Source: Arthrobacter subterraneus (lineage in GTDB: Bacteria > Actinomycetota > Actinomycetes > Actinomycetales > Micrococcaceae). From it: a stretch of 38,548 nucleotides of DNA. Positions 1 to 7,071 of this stretch are shown piece after piece (position 1 is the stretch's first letter; each line of letters opens with the position of its first letter). Where the stretch lies: assembly GCF_900099735.1 (NCBI RefSeq), contig NZ_FNDT01000023.1, forward strand, positions 1 to 38,548. The letters are read 5' to 3'. A program made the translations under genes and the position numbers. Below the pieces are notes generated by a model. The model had not been told where the DNA came from. It did no database searches and saw only the letters and a list, made by a program, of their open reading frames with translations.

Positions 1-1
1 C

Positions 2-292
2 CGTTACGCCGAGCGACTCGCCGCCGAGGACGCCGTCGCTTCTGTGGGTTCCCGCGGGGATAGCTACGACAATGCGATGGCCGAGGCGCTGAACTCGCTG
101 TTCAAAGCCGAGCTGGTCCGCAACAAAGGCCCCTGGAAGGACATCAACCACCTCGAAGTCGCCCTCGCCGAATGGGTCGACTGGTACAACCACCGACGCC
201 TCCACGGCGAACTCGGCCACGTCCCACCCAGCGAATACGAACAACAACACGCCGGTGTCAATGCCGGCCTACTAACCACAATTTCCAACTAA
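2..292 (+). CDS. IS3-family transposase, C-terminal part (5' end outside window)
   Basis: This is the end of an IS3-family OrfB transposase with an rve integrase core. The frame is open from the window edge and ends at TAA 290-292. The conserved GSRGDSYDNAMAEALN block and the later W.DWYNHRRLHGELG..PP.EYE block are the hallmark C-terminal motifs around the last catalytic Glu of the DDE triad. The rest of the catalytic domain and any OrfA lie outside the window. The element ends about 30 bp later, at the terminal repeat 298-322. The family call is secure; the IS name is not determined. Confidence 0.93.
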   Translation, partial: RYAERLAAEDAVASVGSRGDSYDNAMAEALNSLFKAELVRNKGPWKDINHLEVALAEWVDWYNHRRLHGELGHVPPSEYEQQHAGVNAGLLTTISN

Positions 293-297
293 AAATC

Positions 298-322
298 TCT
301 CCACCAAACCCGGGGCTTGACA
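298..322. repeat. Right terminal inverted repeat of the IS3-family element
   Basis: The reverse complement of this 25-bp stretch starts TGTCAAGCCCCGGGTTTGG, a form typical of IS3-family (IS51/IS407-like) ends, and it finishes in the expected 5'-CA-3' on the plus strand at 321-322. The matching left end is outside the window, so the repeat and any target duplication cannot be confirmed here. Confidence 0.7.
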
Positions 323-664
323 TGGTGGTCCTTTCCTGTCCTGGCCCTCACGGCCGGTCTGACCGGCTTGGTTGTCGCAACCTATGTCGCCCGGGAGCAA
401 AGCATCAAGGAAAATCCGCACGGCCGGCTGGGGGCAGCCGGGACAGTAGTGTCGTTCTTCGCGGTCGGATGCCCGGTCTGCAACAAGCTGGTACTGCTGG
501 CCTTGGGGACCTCCGGCGCGATGCAATACTTCGAACCCATCCAACCGCTCCTGGCTGCCGTGTCCGTGGCCCTGCTCGCGTGGGCCTTCCATAAACGAGC
601 GACATCAGAAGACCGCTGCCTCATCACGCGGGCACCGACAGCCGGGCAGCCAGTCAACGGCTGA
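323..664 (+). pseudogene. Small membrane protein, 5'-truncated by the IS3 element
   Basis: This is the remnant of an unrecognised membrane protein. The readable part is about 113 residues with three hydrophobic segments: near the start, around the GCPVCN motif, and LLAAVSVALLAWAF near the end. The CPVC pair sits within or at the edge of a membrane helix, which would suit metal or thiol chemistry, but no function can be assigned. The frame is open directly out of the IS repeat. The only early start, a TTG at 317, lies inside the transposon end, so the native N-terminus is probably lost. It ends at TGA 662-664, touching the convergent GntR gene. Confidence 0.6.
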
Positions 665-1468
665 TTACTGTGCAAGGCCGGACAGGATCCTTCGACCGGC
701 TGCACGGTTCGGATCGGCCTTGCACCCGAATGATGTCGCTATGGCCATTCTTTCGCCCAGGATGTAGCTGCGGCGGAACTCCACGGTCTGGGCGCGGTAG
801 CACCCTGAGCGTTCAATGAGCAGCAGCGGCTCACCTTCAGCACAGTTCAGGAGGGCAGCCTGATCCGCAGATGCGGAGACGGCGGTGAGTTGCTCCGTAC
901 CGCCGTCGAGCACAATGCCACAACGACGATCCAATTCCTCGTACAGGGCGGCCTGGGAAAAGTCTGCTTCCAGCAATTTCGCGGCTACCCGTCCCGGAAG
1001 CCATACCTGGTCCAGGCCCAGAGGCTTCCCATCGGCCAGTCGCACACGGGAAAGGTGAAAAAACTCCGTGTCTGCATCCAGGGAGATGTGCTCGGCAATG
1101 AAACGATCCCGGGTGAGATGCTGCGCCAGCACAATGCTGGAATGGTTCATACCGGATTCCCGGATGGAAGCCAGGACGCTGTAAATCGGGCCGTAGGCGG
1201 TGCTGCTGCCCGCAACCACAACAGGCTTACGCCCAGGCTGGGCAGTGATATGCCCAGCCTCACGCAACGGACGCAACGCAGCCCTGATCGTCCCCCTGCT
1301 CACGCCGTACCGTTTGGCCAACTCCACTTCCCCCGGGAAACCCGAAGCGAAAACGCCGTTATGAATCTCTTCCATCAGGTCGGCGCTGACCTTCTTCCAC
1401 AACGGCGCGCCGATCCCGACGGAGGCAGACAGCTTGGTGGGGGAAGACGACGGCTGGTGAGTGTCCAT
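665..1468 (-). CDS. GntR-family transcriptional regulator (HutC/UTRA type)
   Basis: A DNA-binding repressor of 267 residues. Residues about 22-90 form the winged helix (PLWKKVSADLMEEI, then ELAKRYGVSRGTIRAALRPLREAG). Residues about 100-250 resemble the UTRA ligand-binding fold (FFHLSRVRLADGKPLGLDQVWLP; EPLLLIERSGCYRAQTVEF.RSYI), which marks the HutC subfamily; such proteins usually bind sugars, amino acids or organic acids. The ATG at 1468 gives the normal family length. Its own upstream region carries an ATGAC-N5-GTCAT palindrome (1506-1520) that could be an autoregulatory site. The controlled pathway and the ligand are unknown; its neighbours give no clue. Confidence 0.9.
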   Translation of the reverse strand: MDTHQPSSSPTKLSASVGIGAPLWKKVSADLMEEIHNGVFASGFPGEVELAKRYGVSRGTIRAALRPLREAGHITAQPGRKPVVVAGSSTAYGPIYSVLASIRESGMNHSSIVLAQHLTRDRFIAEHISLDADTEFFHLSRVRLADGKPLGLDQVWLPGRVAAKLLEADFSQAALYEELDRRCGIVLDGGTEQLTAVSASADQAALLNCAEGEPLLLIERSGCYRAQTVEFRRSYILGERMAIATSFGCKADPNRAAGRRILSGLAQ

Positions 1469-1505
1469 GAATGCCTCAACTGCTATTTGCGAACATTGCC
1501 GTGGT

Positions 1506-1520
1506 ATGACACTACGTCAT
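1506..1520. promoter_or_regulatory. Candidate GntR operator
   Basis: Perfect 5-bp arms ATGAC and GTCAT separated by 5 bp, 38 bp upstream of the GntR start codon. GntR-family repressors often bind such short palindromes near their own promoters. Position and symmetry are seen; binding is inferred. Confidence 0.35.
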
Positions 1521-1593
1521 TGCCCGGAGACAACTTTGAGGACCGAGGCATTGCGCAGGCCCCGTGGACGCGGACGGCGGACGCACCTCACGC

Positions 1594-1944
1594 TCACACC
1601 CTGAGATAAGCCGCGCCGTCGAACTGACGGCGGGCGATGTGCGCGACGGCTGCGGGGACCACCTTCACCCCTGAAGGCAGGGCGGAAGGGTCGATGCCGG
1701 CCGACCGGAGGCTATTCCCGCAGGCATAGACCGATACTGATGGTCCAGGCATCTCGGTGATCTCTTTGTCTACGACGAGCTGGCTGACGCTCGGTCCCTG
1801 GACAATAATTTCAATCTTCACCTCGGGTAGCTCCGCTGCGGCGTTGCCGGCGACGCGCATGGCCATCGCGAAGTCCGGGAAGGGCTCGTTGCCCGGTCCG
1901 GCCAGATGCAGGACCAGCACCCTGGACTCAGGTGTCGTACTCAT
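1594..1944 (-). CDS. DsrE-like small protein of the sulfur cluster
   Basis: A 116-residue cytosolic protein with the alternating hydrophobic strands of the DsrE/DsrF fold (VLVLHLAGP near the N-terminus, VKIEIIVQGPSV, then VSVYACGNSLRSAGIDP). The single Cys in VYACGNSL occupies the position where DsrE-family proteins carry the cysteine that holds transferred sulfane sulfur. It probably takes part in persulfide handling or transfer, but the partner is unknown. Its ATG overlaps the stop of the upstream 65-residue Cys-rich gene by 4 bp (ATGA), so the two form one operon. That operon is divergent from the persulfide dioxygenase gene and shares its CstR-type operator region. Confidence 0.7.
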   Translation of the reverse strand: MSTTPESRVLVLHLAGPGNEPFPDFAMAMRVAGNAAAELPEVKIEIIVQGPSVSQLVVDKEITEMPGPSVSVYACGNSLRSAGIDPSALPSGVKVVPAAVAHIARRQFDGAAYLRV

Positions 1945-2138
1945 GCTGACCGGCCGAACAGTCGACTCAGCCAGTTGCCGGCACCGGAACCTTTTTCCTT
2001 TGTTGTGGTGCGCCCGTTGACCGTGGCACAGGTGCAGCGCTCACTGTTGGATACGCCTCGCATGACCTGCTCGACGTGGTTCCCGCATCCGCTCCAGGTG
2101 GTTTTGCGGCAGTACATGCAGGTGGTTGTCCGACACAT
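1941..2138 (-). CDS. Small Cys-rich putative zinc-binding protein
   Basis: A 65-residue protein with Cys at 2, 7, 10, 18, 35 and 37 and a His at 21, in a CxxCxKTTWSGCGxHV...RCTC arrangement that looks like a small metal-binding or thiol-rich module. Proteins of this appearance are common conserved hypotheticals in actinobacteria. Residues 38-65 form a Gly/Ser/Thr-rich tail ending in a short basic amphipathic stretch. It starts at ATG 2138 behind a GAGAGG element and is the first gene of the leftward operon, translationally coupled to the DsrE-like gene. A role in sulfur sensing or relay is a guess based only on context. Confidence 0.7.
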   Translation of the reverse strand: MCRTTTCMYCRKTTWSGCGNHVEQVMRGVSNSERCTCATVNGRTTTKEKGSGAGNWLSRLFGRSA

Positions 2139-2175
2139 CTGTAATTCCTCTCCGTTGGATCACACTCCCCTCATA

Positions 2176-2191
2176 ATACCCGTCGGGGTAT
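2176..2191. promoter_or_regulatory. CstR/CsoR-type operator 1 (leftward promoter)
   Basis: ATACCC-GTCG-GGGTAT, a perfect 6-bp inverted repeat of the GC-tract type bound by CsoR-family repressors. It overlaps a TATTAT hexamer on the minus strand (2173-2178) that would serve as the -10 box of the Cys-rich/DsrE-like operon. Confidence 0.7.
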
Positions 2192-2214
2192 CGGATTAGC
2201 GAACCGCTATGCAC

Positions 2215-2244
2215 TTGCACTTATACCCCCGTAGGTATTATTGT
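2215..2244 (+). promoter_or_regulatory. Promoter of the persulfide dioxygenase gene, with operator 2 in its spacer
   Basis: TTGCAC at 2215-2220 and TATTGT at 2239-2244 are 18 bp apart. The palindrome ATACC-CCCGTA-GGTAT (2223-2238) fills almost exactly the spacer, so a bound CsoR-family tetramer would block RNA polymerase. Confidence 0.6.
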
Positions 2245-2257
2245 TAATCCCAGAGTT

Positions 2258-2273
2258 ATACCCCCGCGGGTAT
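2258..2273. promoter_or_regulatory. CstR/CsoR-type operator 3
   Basis: ATACCC-CCGC-GGGTAT, a perfect 6-bp inverted repeat lying downstream of the presumed transcription start and 26 bp before the start codon at 2300. Confidence 0.7.
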
Positions 2274-2299
2274 CGGAACGGACTATCGGAAGGAAGATC

Positions 2300-3709
2300 A
2301 TGCTTCTTGAGCGTATTTATGACGAGGATCTGGCCCAGGCGAGCTACTTCATCGGCTGCCAGGCCAAGGGTGAAGCCGTGGTGGTCGATGCCCGCCGCGA
2401 TATCGCCCCGTACCAGGAGCTGGCGGCGGCCAACGGGATGAAGATCGTTGCGGTGACCGAGACTCACATTCACGCCGACTATCTCTCCGGGACGCGCGAG
2501 CTGGCGGCAGCTACCGGGGCGGACATGTATGTTTCCGGTGAGGGTGGGGATGACTGGCAGTACGGCTTCGACGCCGAGCGGCTCTACGACGGCAGCACCA
2601 TCACCTCGGGCAACATCACGATCAAGGCTGTGCACACGCCCGGTCACACTCCGGAGCACCTTGCCTTCCTGATCACCGACGGCGCGTTCAGCGACCAACC
2701 CGGGTACCTCCTCTCCGGCGACTTCGTCTTCTCAGGCGATCTCGGCCGGCCTGACCTGCTGGATGAAGCCGCAGGCGGGCTGGACACTCGTTTCGTGGGC
2801 GCGAAGCAGCTCTTCGCGAGCCTGCGGGAGAAGTTCCTGACCCTGCCCGATCACGTGCAGGTCTACCCCGGCCACGGTTCGGGCAGCGCCTGCGGCAAGG
2901 CCTTGGGCGCGATCCCTTCCACGACCGTGGGCTATGAGCGCCTGTACGCATGGTGGGGTCCGTACCTTGCTGCCAATGACGAGGACGGCTTCGTTCGCGA
3001 ACTTCTCGACGGGCAGCCGGATGCTCACGCCTACTTTGGGCGGATGAAGCGGCAGAACCGTCTCGGCCCGGATGTGATGGGGCCCCGCAGTGAGCTACCG
3101 CAACTGGACAACCAAGCGCTGGCCGGTGACCTGACGGAAGACCGCGTGACCTTTGTTGACACCCGCTCGAACGGTCAGGTGCACCAGGGAACAGTGACGG
3201 GGGCCTTGAACATCCCCGCCGGGACGAAGATGGCCAGCTTCGGTGCCTGGGCGTATGACCCGGAAACCGATGACCGGCCGCTGGTCCTGCTGGCACCGGA
3301 CCAGGAAGCAGCGCAGGAAATGTGGGATCACCTGGTACGGGTAGGCATCGACAACGTCACCGGCTTCACCCCCACCCTGGACGGGCTGCCGATGACCACA
3401 CCGAAGGTACTCGCACCCGGTGACCTCGAGGACTTCGGCGCAGCGCTGCTGCTCGACGTGCGGAACAAGACCGAACACGCCGCCGGCAGCATCCCGGGCT
3501 CCAAGCAACTCAGCGCCGGCCGGGTGCTCTGGCACCAGGACCAGCTCCCCTCCGAGGGCACAATCGTTACCTTCTGCCAGAGCGGGGTCCGGAACTCCGT
3601 CGCGGCCAGCGCCCTGCGCCGCGCCGGGTACGACGTCATCGAACTCGACGGCAGCTACGCAGGCTGGGCAGCATGGAACGCCTCCCAGCAATCAACCTCG
3701 GTCAGCTAA
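2300..3709 (+). CDS. Persulfide dioxygenase/rhodanese fusion (CstB-like)
   Basis: A cytosolic enzyme of 469 residues likely to oxidise glutathione-, mycothiol- or other low-molecular-weight persulfides to sulfite. The N-terminal metallo-beta-lactamase domain (1 to about 250) has THIHAD (H56, H58, D60), GHTPEH (H115), SGD (D141) and YPGHG (H192), matching the mononuclear iron site of ETHE1-type persulfide dioxygenases. Residues about 270-355 resemble a rhodanese domain without a catalytic Cys (LLAPDQE instead of a Cys loop). Residues about 370-460 form an active-type rhodanese with C426 in TFCQSGVR. The domain order matches staphylococcal CstB. It starts at ATG 2300 behind GGAAGGA. Three CsoR-family operators precede it, so sulfide or persulfide stress should induce it. 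Confidence 0.9.
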   Translation: MLLERIYDEDLAQASYFIGCQAKGEAVVVDARRDIAPYQELAAANGMKIVAVTETHIHADYLSGTRELAAATGADMYVSGEGGDDWQYGFDAERLYDGSTITSGNITIKAVHTPGHTPEHLAFLITDGAFSDQPGYLLSGDFVFSGDLGRPDLLDEAAGGLDTRFVGAKQLFASLREKFLTLPDHVQVYPGHGSGSACGKALGAIPSTTVGYERLYAWWGPYLAANDEDGFVRELLDGQPDAHAYFGRMKRQNRLGPDVMGPRSELPQLDNQALAGDLTEDRVTFVDTRSNGQVHQGTVTGALNIPAGTKMASFGAWAYDPETDDRPLVLLAPDQEAAQEMWDHLVRVGIDNVTGFTPTLDGLPMTTPKVLAPGDLEDFGAALLLDVRNKTEHAAGSIPGSKQLSAGRVLWHQDQLPSEGTIVTFCQSGVRNSVAASALRRAGYDVIELDGSYAGWAAWNASQQSTSVS

Positions 3710-3729
3710 ACAGCCCGACTCCACCGACA

Positions 3730-3766
3730 GGCAATGGGCCCGCTGCTTATGCGCGGGCCCATTGCC
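3730..3766 (+). terminator. Hairpin terminator after the persulfide dioxygenase gene
   Basis: Perfect 14-bp inverted repeat GGCAATGGGCCCGC / GCGGGCCCATTGCC with a 9-nt loop, 20 bp past the stop codon. There is no T-run after it, as is common in high-GC actinobacteria. Confidence 0.75.
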
Positions 3767-3799
3767 GTGCCCACACCCTGACAACTCCCGGAGCGCCTG

Positions 3800-3931
3800 A
3801 TGGCACGCAATTATCTGGCCGGTACGGCCAAACTCGGCTTGAGGGCCAACGCCGCGCAGTTCAGTTTGCTGGTCGCAGTGAACGCACTCGTTGGAGGTGT
3901 GGTCGGTGCCCGCAACACCTCCACCCCCTGA
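3800..3931 (+). pseudogene. N-terminal fragment of a broken MFS transporter gene
   Basis: ATG 3800, behind GGAG, opens a 43-codon frame. Its first 36 residues (LRANAAQFSLLVAVNALVGG and so on) read as the N-terminal amphipathic stretch and first helix of an MFS permease. Homology then stops at about 3907, and after a few unrelated codons the frame closes at TGA 3929-3931. Homologous MFS proteins continue with a G-Q-x-x-T-V-L-P-L-L motif, and exactly this resumes at about 12456. The two pieces therefore look like one gene split by about 8.5 kb. This fragment sits just after the persulfide dioxygenase gene, so the intact gene was probably a member of the sulfur cluster. Confidence 0.7.
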
Positions 3932-4152
3932 TGCCGAAAATCATGGTGGGTAGCAACCGGTCAACCCACTGTGGAGTCCAACAAGACCGGGGGCAGTCCC
4001 GGTTGCCGTTGTCGTCTACTGGGGATAGCTGACTGAACGTTGCAGGGGTATCAGATCGTTGCCCCGCAAGCCGATTCTTGACCCTGATACGTGAAGCGTT
4101 TTTCCTCTGCGAAGAGCCCGTAATCTGATCCCGCCTGCGGCGGAACCGGAGG

Positions 4153-4521
4153 TCAAGCCGCTGCTGATTTCCGGCGGCGGGCGGCGATGAATGAGCGGAT
4201 GCCGAGCACCACATAGATGATGAGCAGGACGAAAGTGATCGTGCTGGTGATCACCGCGGCAGGACGGTCAGCCTCCCCGGCGAAGAGAGCGCCGAGCTGC
4301 AGGACGTTCATCGTGGTGCCGAGGACGCCGAGCACTGCCACAACTAGGGCGATGTGGATGCCGATCTTCTGATTCTTCAGGCCGATGAAGCCGGAGATCA
4401 GTATGACACCTCCCAGGACGGCCGGGATCAGCGCCGTCCAGCTGGCGAAGGCGGCGATGATGTAAGCGGTGACGCCGAGGGCGATGAGAACGACGCCGAG
4501 TCCAATGGTGATGCGAGCCAT
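4153..4521 (-). CDS. Small four-helix membrane protein, unknown function
   Basis: A 122-residue integral membrane protein with hydrophobic segments near residues 5-25, 28-45, 52-75 and 90-112, a short loop with GLKNQKIG between helices 2 and 3, and a basic C-terminus (RSFIAARRRK). The ATG at 4521 is preferred because AAGGAG sits 5 bp upstream; a longer frame to 4578 adds 19 non-hydrophobic residues. No catalytic motif is visible. It is transcribed away from the DUF1540 gene region. I do not recognise a specific family. Confidence 0.65.
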   Translation of the reverse strand: MARITIGLGVVLIALGVTAYIIAAFASWTALIPAVLGGVILISGFIGLKNQKIGIHIALVVAVLGVLGTTMNVLQLGALFAGEADRPAAVITSTITFVLLIIYVVLGIRSFIAARRRKSAAA

Positions 4522-4629
4522 GCCGCTCCTTACGCTGTTGGTGATTTCTTCTACACAGCGTAGTAGAAATTCGATCACGACTGGGACCGCTGAACTAAGT
4601 CATGAAAAGCCGCCATTCGAAGTTGATAG

Positions 4630-4988
4630 TCACAGGCACTTATCCGCAGCCAACAGGCGCACGCCAGAACGCATCATGTTATTCCTGTGCCGAGTGAAGC
4701 TGTCACGCGGACAGTACTTGGAACAGGGGTGGTTAGCCGAACCAGGTCCGACGTGGACTTCGGCCGCCGTGCACATCAAATGACCGTTGTGGACGCGCAT
4801 TCGGCTCGCTGGCATGCCCCGACACCGGCCAGGACCTTGGGCAGGCCACCGTGTGTGCCGGTGCCGATGAAGGTGGAGCAGGAGGCATGGTCTTGTGTGC
4901 CACCGACGGTAATTGCGGCGGCATTGCAGGCAGAGTGGTCGTTGAACGAACAGTTGGTTACGCTGCACTCTGCTACATGCGTTGTCAT
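4630..4988 (-). pseudogene. DUF1540 double-repeat protein, frameshifted
   Basis: The gene starts at ATG 4988 behind GGAGGA. Its first repeat (AECSVTNCSFNDHSACNAAAITVGG, then HASCSTF) is a clear DUF1540 metal-binding-type Cys module. The second repeat begins in the same frame (GACQRAECA) but continues in another frame (HNGHLMC, AAEVHVGPGSA, CSKYC), so an indel lies near 4793-4800. As written, the first frame stops at 4776 and the shifted frame at 4630. Both Cys repeats were evidently once in one protein. This could be a true mutation or a sequencing error. Confidence 0.7.
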
Positions 4989-5170
4989 CAGGGATCCTCC
5001 GTGCTTCGGTCGCCCGGGCCGGGCGGCTCCAATACCTACGGTGGGCCAGTCCAACCTCATCAAAAAGACCTAAATATTTGATCTAATCTCCGCCGTCCGT
5101 GGGGTTCGACGGTAGTAATAACATCGCACGGTCATACGATGCGGCATGCTCCCTGGCATGATCGTGTCGG

Positions 5171-5200
5171 TTAGGACGACGGTTTTGCATAGGTTAGAAT
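5171..5200 (+). promoter_or_regulatory. Likely promoter of the terC transcript
   Basis: TTAGGA (5171-5176) and TAGAAT (5195-5200) are 18 bp apart, and the predicted start at about 5207 coincides with the 5' edge of the riboswitch fold. Confidence 0.45.
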
Positions 5201-5208
5201 TTACTCAT

Positions 5209-5335
5209 CAAGGGGAGTACTCCCGTCTGTGATCGGCCCGTCATTACGGATGCACTGAAGCATCTCGGGTCGTCGGTTCCGGTGTCGTCCGGGCGGAGGA
5301 GACCTTGGCGTATCCGTTCAACGCCTACCCCCTTG
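5209..5335 (+). ncRNA. yybP-ykoY manganese riboswitch
   Basis: The leader begins with CAAGGGGAGTA and ends with CCCCCTTG, which pair as the P1 stem (5209-5215 with 5328-5335). The element carries the two invariant purine loops of the yybP-ykoY class: GGGGAGTA at 5212-5219 and GGAGACC at 5298-5304. Two internal helical arms lie between them. It precedes a TerC-family gene, one of the commonest partners of this Mn2+-sensing RNA. The gene's Shine-Dalgarno GGGAG (5335-5339) touches the 3' strand of P1, so control may act on translation initiation. Covariance scoring was not possible. Confidence 0.8.
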
Positions 5336-5347
5336 GGAGCCACCCTT

Positions 5348-6430
5348 ATGCAGGTCACACCTATGATCTGGCTCATCACCATTGCTGTGACGATCCTGTT
5401 CTTCGTCTACGAGTTCTTCGCCCATGTGCGTAAACCCCACGAGCCCTCCATCGCGGAATCGGCGCGCTGGTCGGCGTTCTATATCGGGCTGGCACTGCTG
5501 TTCGGTGTGGGAATAGGCACGGTGTCGGGATGGACGTTTGGTGGCGAGTATTTCGCCGGCTACCTCACCGAGAAGGCACTGTCGATCGACAACCTGTTCG
5601 TCTTCCTCATCGTGATGGCCGGATTCGCCGTACCCAAGAAGTACCAGCAGAAGGTACTGATGATCGGCATCATCATCGCCCTGATCCTGCGCGGCGGCTT
5701 CATCGCCATCGGAGCGGCCCTGATCGAAAACTTCTCCTGGGTCTTCTACATCTTCGGTGCACTGCTCCTCGTTCTGGCCTACCGCCAGGCGTTCAGCAGC
5801 CACGAGTCCAACCCGGCTGACGGCAGGTTCATGACCCTTGTGCGCCGGGTCCTGCCCGTCACTGACGAGTACCACCAGGACAAACTCACCGTGATGCAGG
5901 GCGGGAAGCGTTTCGTCACGCCGATGCTGCTCACAATCATCGCGATCGGTTTCGTGGACCTCATCTTCGCCGTCGACTCCATCCCGGCGATCTACGGCCT
6001 GACCAACGAGGCCTACATCGTCTTCACCGCCAACGCGTTCGCGCTGATGGGCCTGCGCCAGTTGTTCTTCCTCATCGGAGGACTGCTCGAGCGCCTGGTC
6101 TACCTCGCCCAGGGATTGGCCGTCATCCTCGGCTTCATCGGCGTCAAACTCGTCTTCCACGCCATGCACGTCAACGAACTCCCCTTCATCAACGGCGGGG
6201 AACCGCTGCTCTGGGTGCCCGAGATCCCCATCTGGTTCTCCCTGCTCTTTATCGCCGCCACCATCGTCGTAGCGACCGCCGCGAGTCTGCTCAAAACCCG
6301 CGGCGACGAGAACAAGGACGACCGCTCACTGGTCCAGGGCGAACCGGTGATCACCGCGGACCCAGAGGGCCGGGACGAGGAGTCCGAAATCGGCGAGAAG
6401 ACAATGTCCACGGCAGACATGTCCAAATAG
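5348..6430 (+). CDS. terC: TerC-family membrane protein, probable Mn2+ exporter
   Basis: A polytopic membrane protein of 360 residues. The family signatures KALSIDNLFVF (membrane Asp in helix 3) and DLIFAVDSIPAIYG (a second acidic membrane motif) are both present; these carboxylates are thought to bind the exported cation. The last 45 residues are a charged cytosolic tail. The ATG at 5348 is chosen because it follows the riboswitch and its adjacent GGGAG; the GTG at 5282 lies inside the riboswitch. TerC-family proteins export Mn2+ and in some bacteria support metalation of secreted enzymes. The upstream Mn2+ riboswitch strongly supports manganese as the substrate. Confidence 0.9.
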   Translation: MQVTPMIWLITIAVTILFFVYEFFAHVRKPHEPSIAESARWSAFYIGLALLFGVGIGTVSGWTFGGEYFAGYLTEKALSIDNLFVFLIVMAGFAVPKKYQQKVLMIGIIIALILRGGFIAIGAALIENFSWVFYIFGALLLVLAYRQAFSSHESNPADGRFMTLVRRVLPVTDEYHQDKLTVMQGGKRFVTPMLLTIIAIGFVDLIFAVDSIPAIYGLTNEAYIVFTANAFALMGLRQLFFLIGGLLERLVYLAQGLAVILGFIGVKLVFHAMHVNELPFINGGEPLLWVPEIPIWFSLLFIAATIVVATAASLLKTRGDENKDDRSLVQGEPVITADPEGRDEESEIGEKTMSTADMSK

Positions 6431-6489
6431 CACCCCGTCGGCAGCTGTGAAAGGGGTGGCCCACCGTGGGTTAGGATCGCTACCCGCGT

Positions 6490-6534
6490 CCCCCGGTCAC
6501 GAGACAACGCCTGAATAGAGCTCGTGACCGGGGG
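6490..6534 (+). terminator. Terminator hairpin after terC
   Basis: Perfect 14-bp arms CCCCCGGTCACGAG and CTCGTGACCGGGGG around a 17-nt loop, 60 bp past the terC stop. Confidence 0.75.
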
Positions 6535-6575
6535 CCTAACGTATGCCTGTGAGTATGTGCGGCACGTACGTCGCT

Positions 6576-6606
6576 GTCATCCTGCCGTTCCCCTTGGCAG
6601 GATGAC
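6576..6606. terminator. Second hairpin downstream of terC
   Basis: Perfect 11-bp arms GTCATCCTGCC / GGCAGGATGAC with loop GTTCCCCTT. It may be a backup terminator. There is no T-run. Confidence 0.5.
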
Positions 6607-7071
6607 GTATTGGGCCGTTATCGGCATTCTCCAGTCCTTCCCACGCGTTGTGCAGTGAAGATAGCCGTCCTATTTCGGCTCAGGGGCAGTAGCCCTTCCA
6701 CGCACGCCGTACGGGGCACCTTGTCGGGCTTCCCTTCGTAACATAGAACAGCGTCTGCACACCGGTGGTCGTTGCGCCGTCGAGGAACGACCCACGGGTT
6801 GGTGCATGGCGCATCAGGATTCGGTTGCGGCCGCTCCCGCAGCTGTCTCGCCGGGACCGCGCGCTCATTCCTGCCGGGATCACCTCGGTAGGAATGGTTT
6901 AGCATGGAGCGTATCCGTCAATTTTTGGAGAGTGTAGAGCAGTAGCATGGGTCGATCAGCCGCCAGAGACGGGTCGTCCGACGACCCCGGCGATAGTTGT
7001 TCCACTTCCGCGATATCTGAGAACGGCCGCAGGCGCCGGTCAGGCTTCCCTGGGGTAGGGGAAAATACCCG
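6607..7071 (+). other. Long non-coding leader before the CNNM gene pair
   Basis: These 465 bp carry no convincing gene. Visible structure includes an imperfect hairpin with arms CATTCCTGCCG / CGGTAGGAATG around 6868-6898 and a GGGTCGT-CCG-ACGACCC hairpin near 6974-6990. The length and the local structure before divalent-cation transporter genes would suit a leader RNA, but I could not match it to the M-box, the yybP-ykoY class or another class I know. The Shine-Dalgarno GGGG lies just before 7072. Confidence 0.35.

Noticed and set aside
3893..3922. Inverted repeat GGAGGTGT / ACACCTCC at the left edge of the 8.5-kb block as a transposon end
   Set aside because: It straddles the junction and has no counterpart at the right edge (about 12450), so it does not look like a terminal repeat.
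5318..6169. 283-codon minus-strand frame rich in Asp, Glu and Gln
   Set aside because: Shadow of terC in the opposite strand, as expected from its hydrophobic codons.
6868..7071. M-box (Mg2+) or second Mn2+ riboswitch before the CNNM pair
   Set aside because: The invariant M-box segments and the GGGGAGTA/GAGACC loops are not found; only generic hairpins remain.
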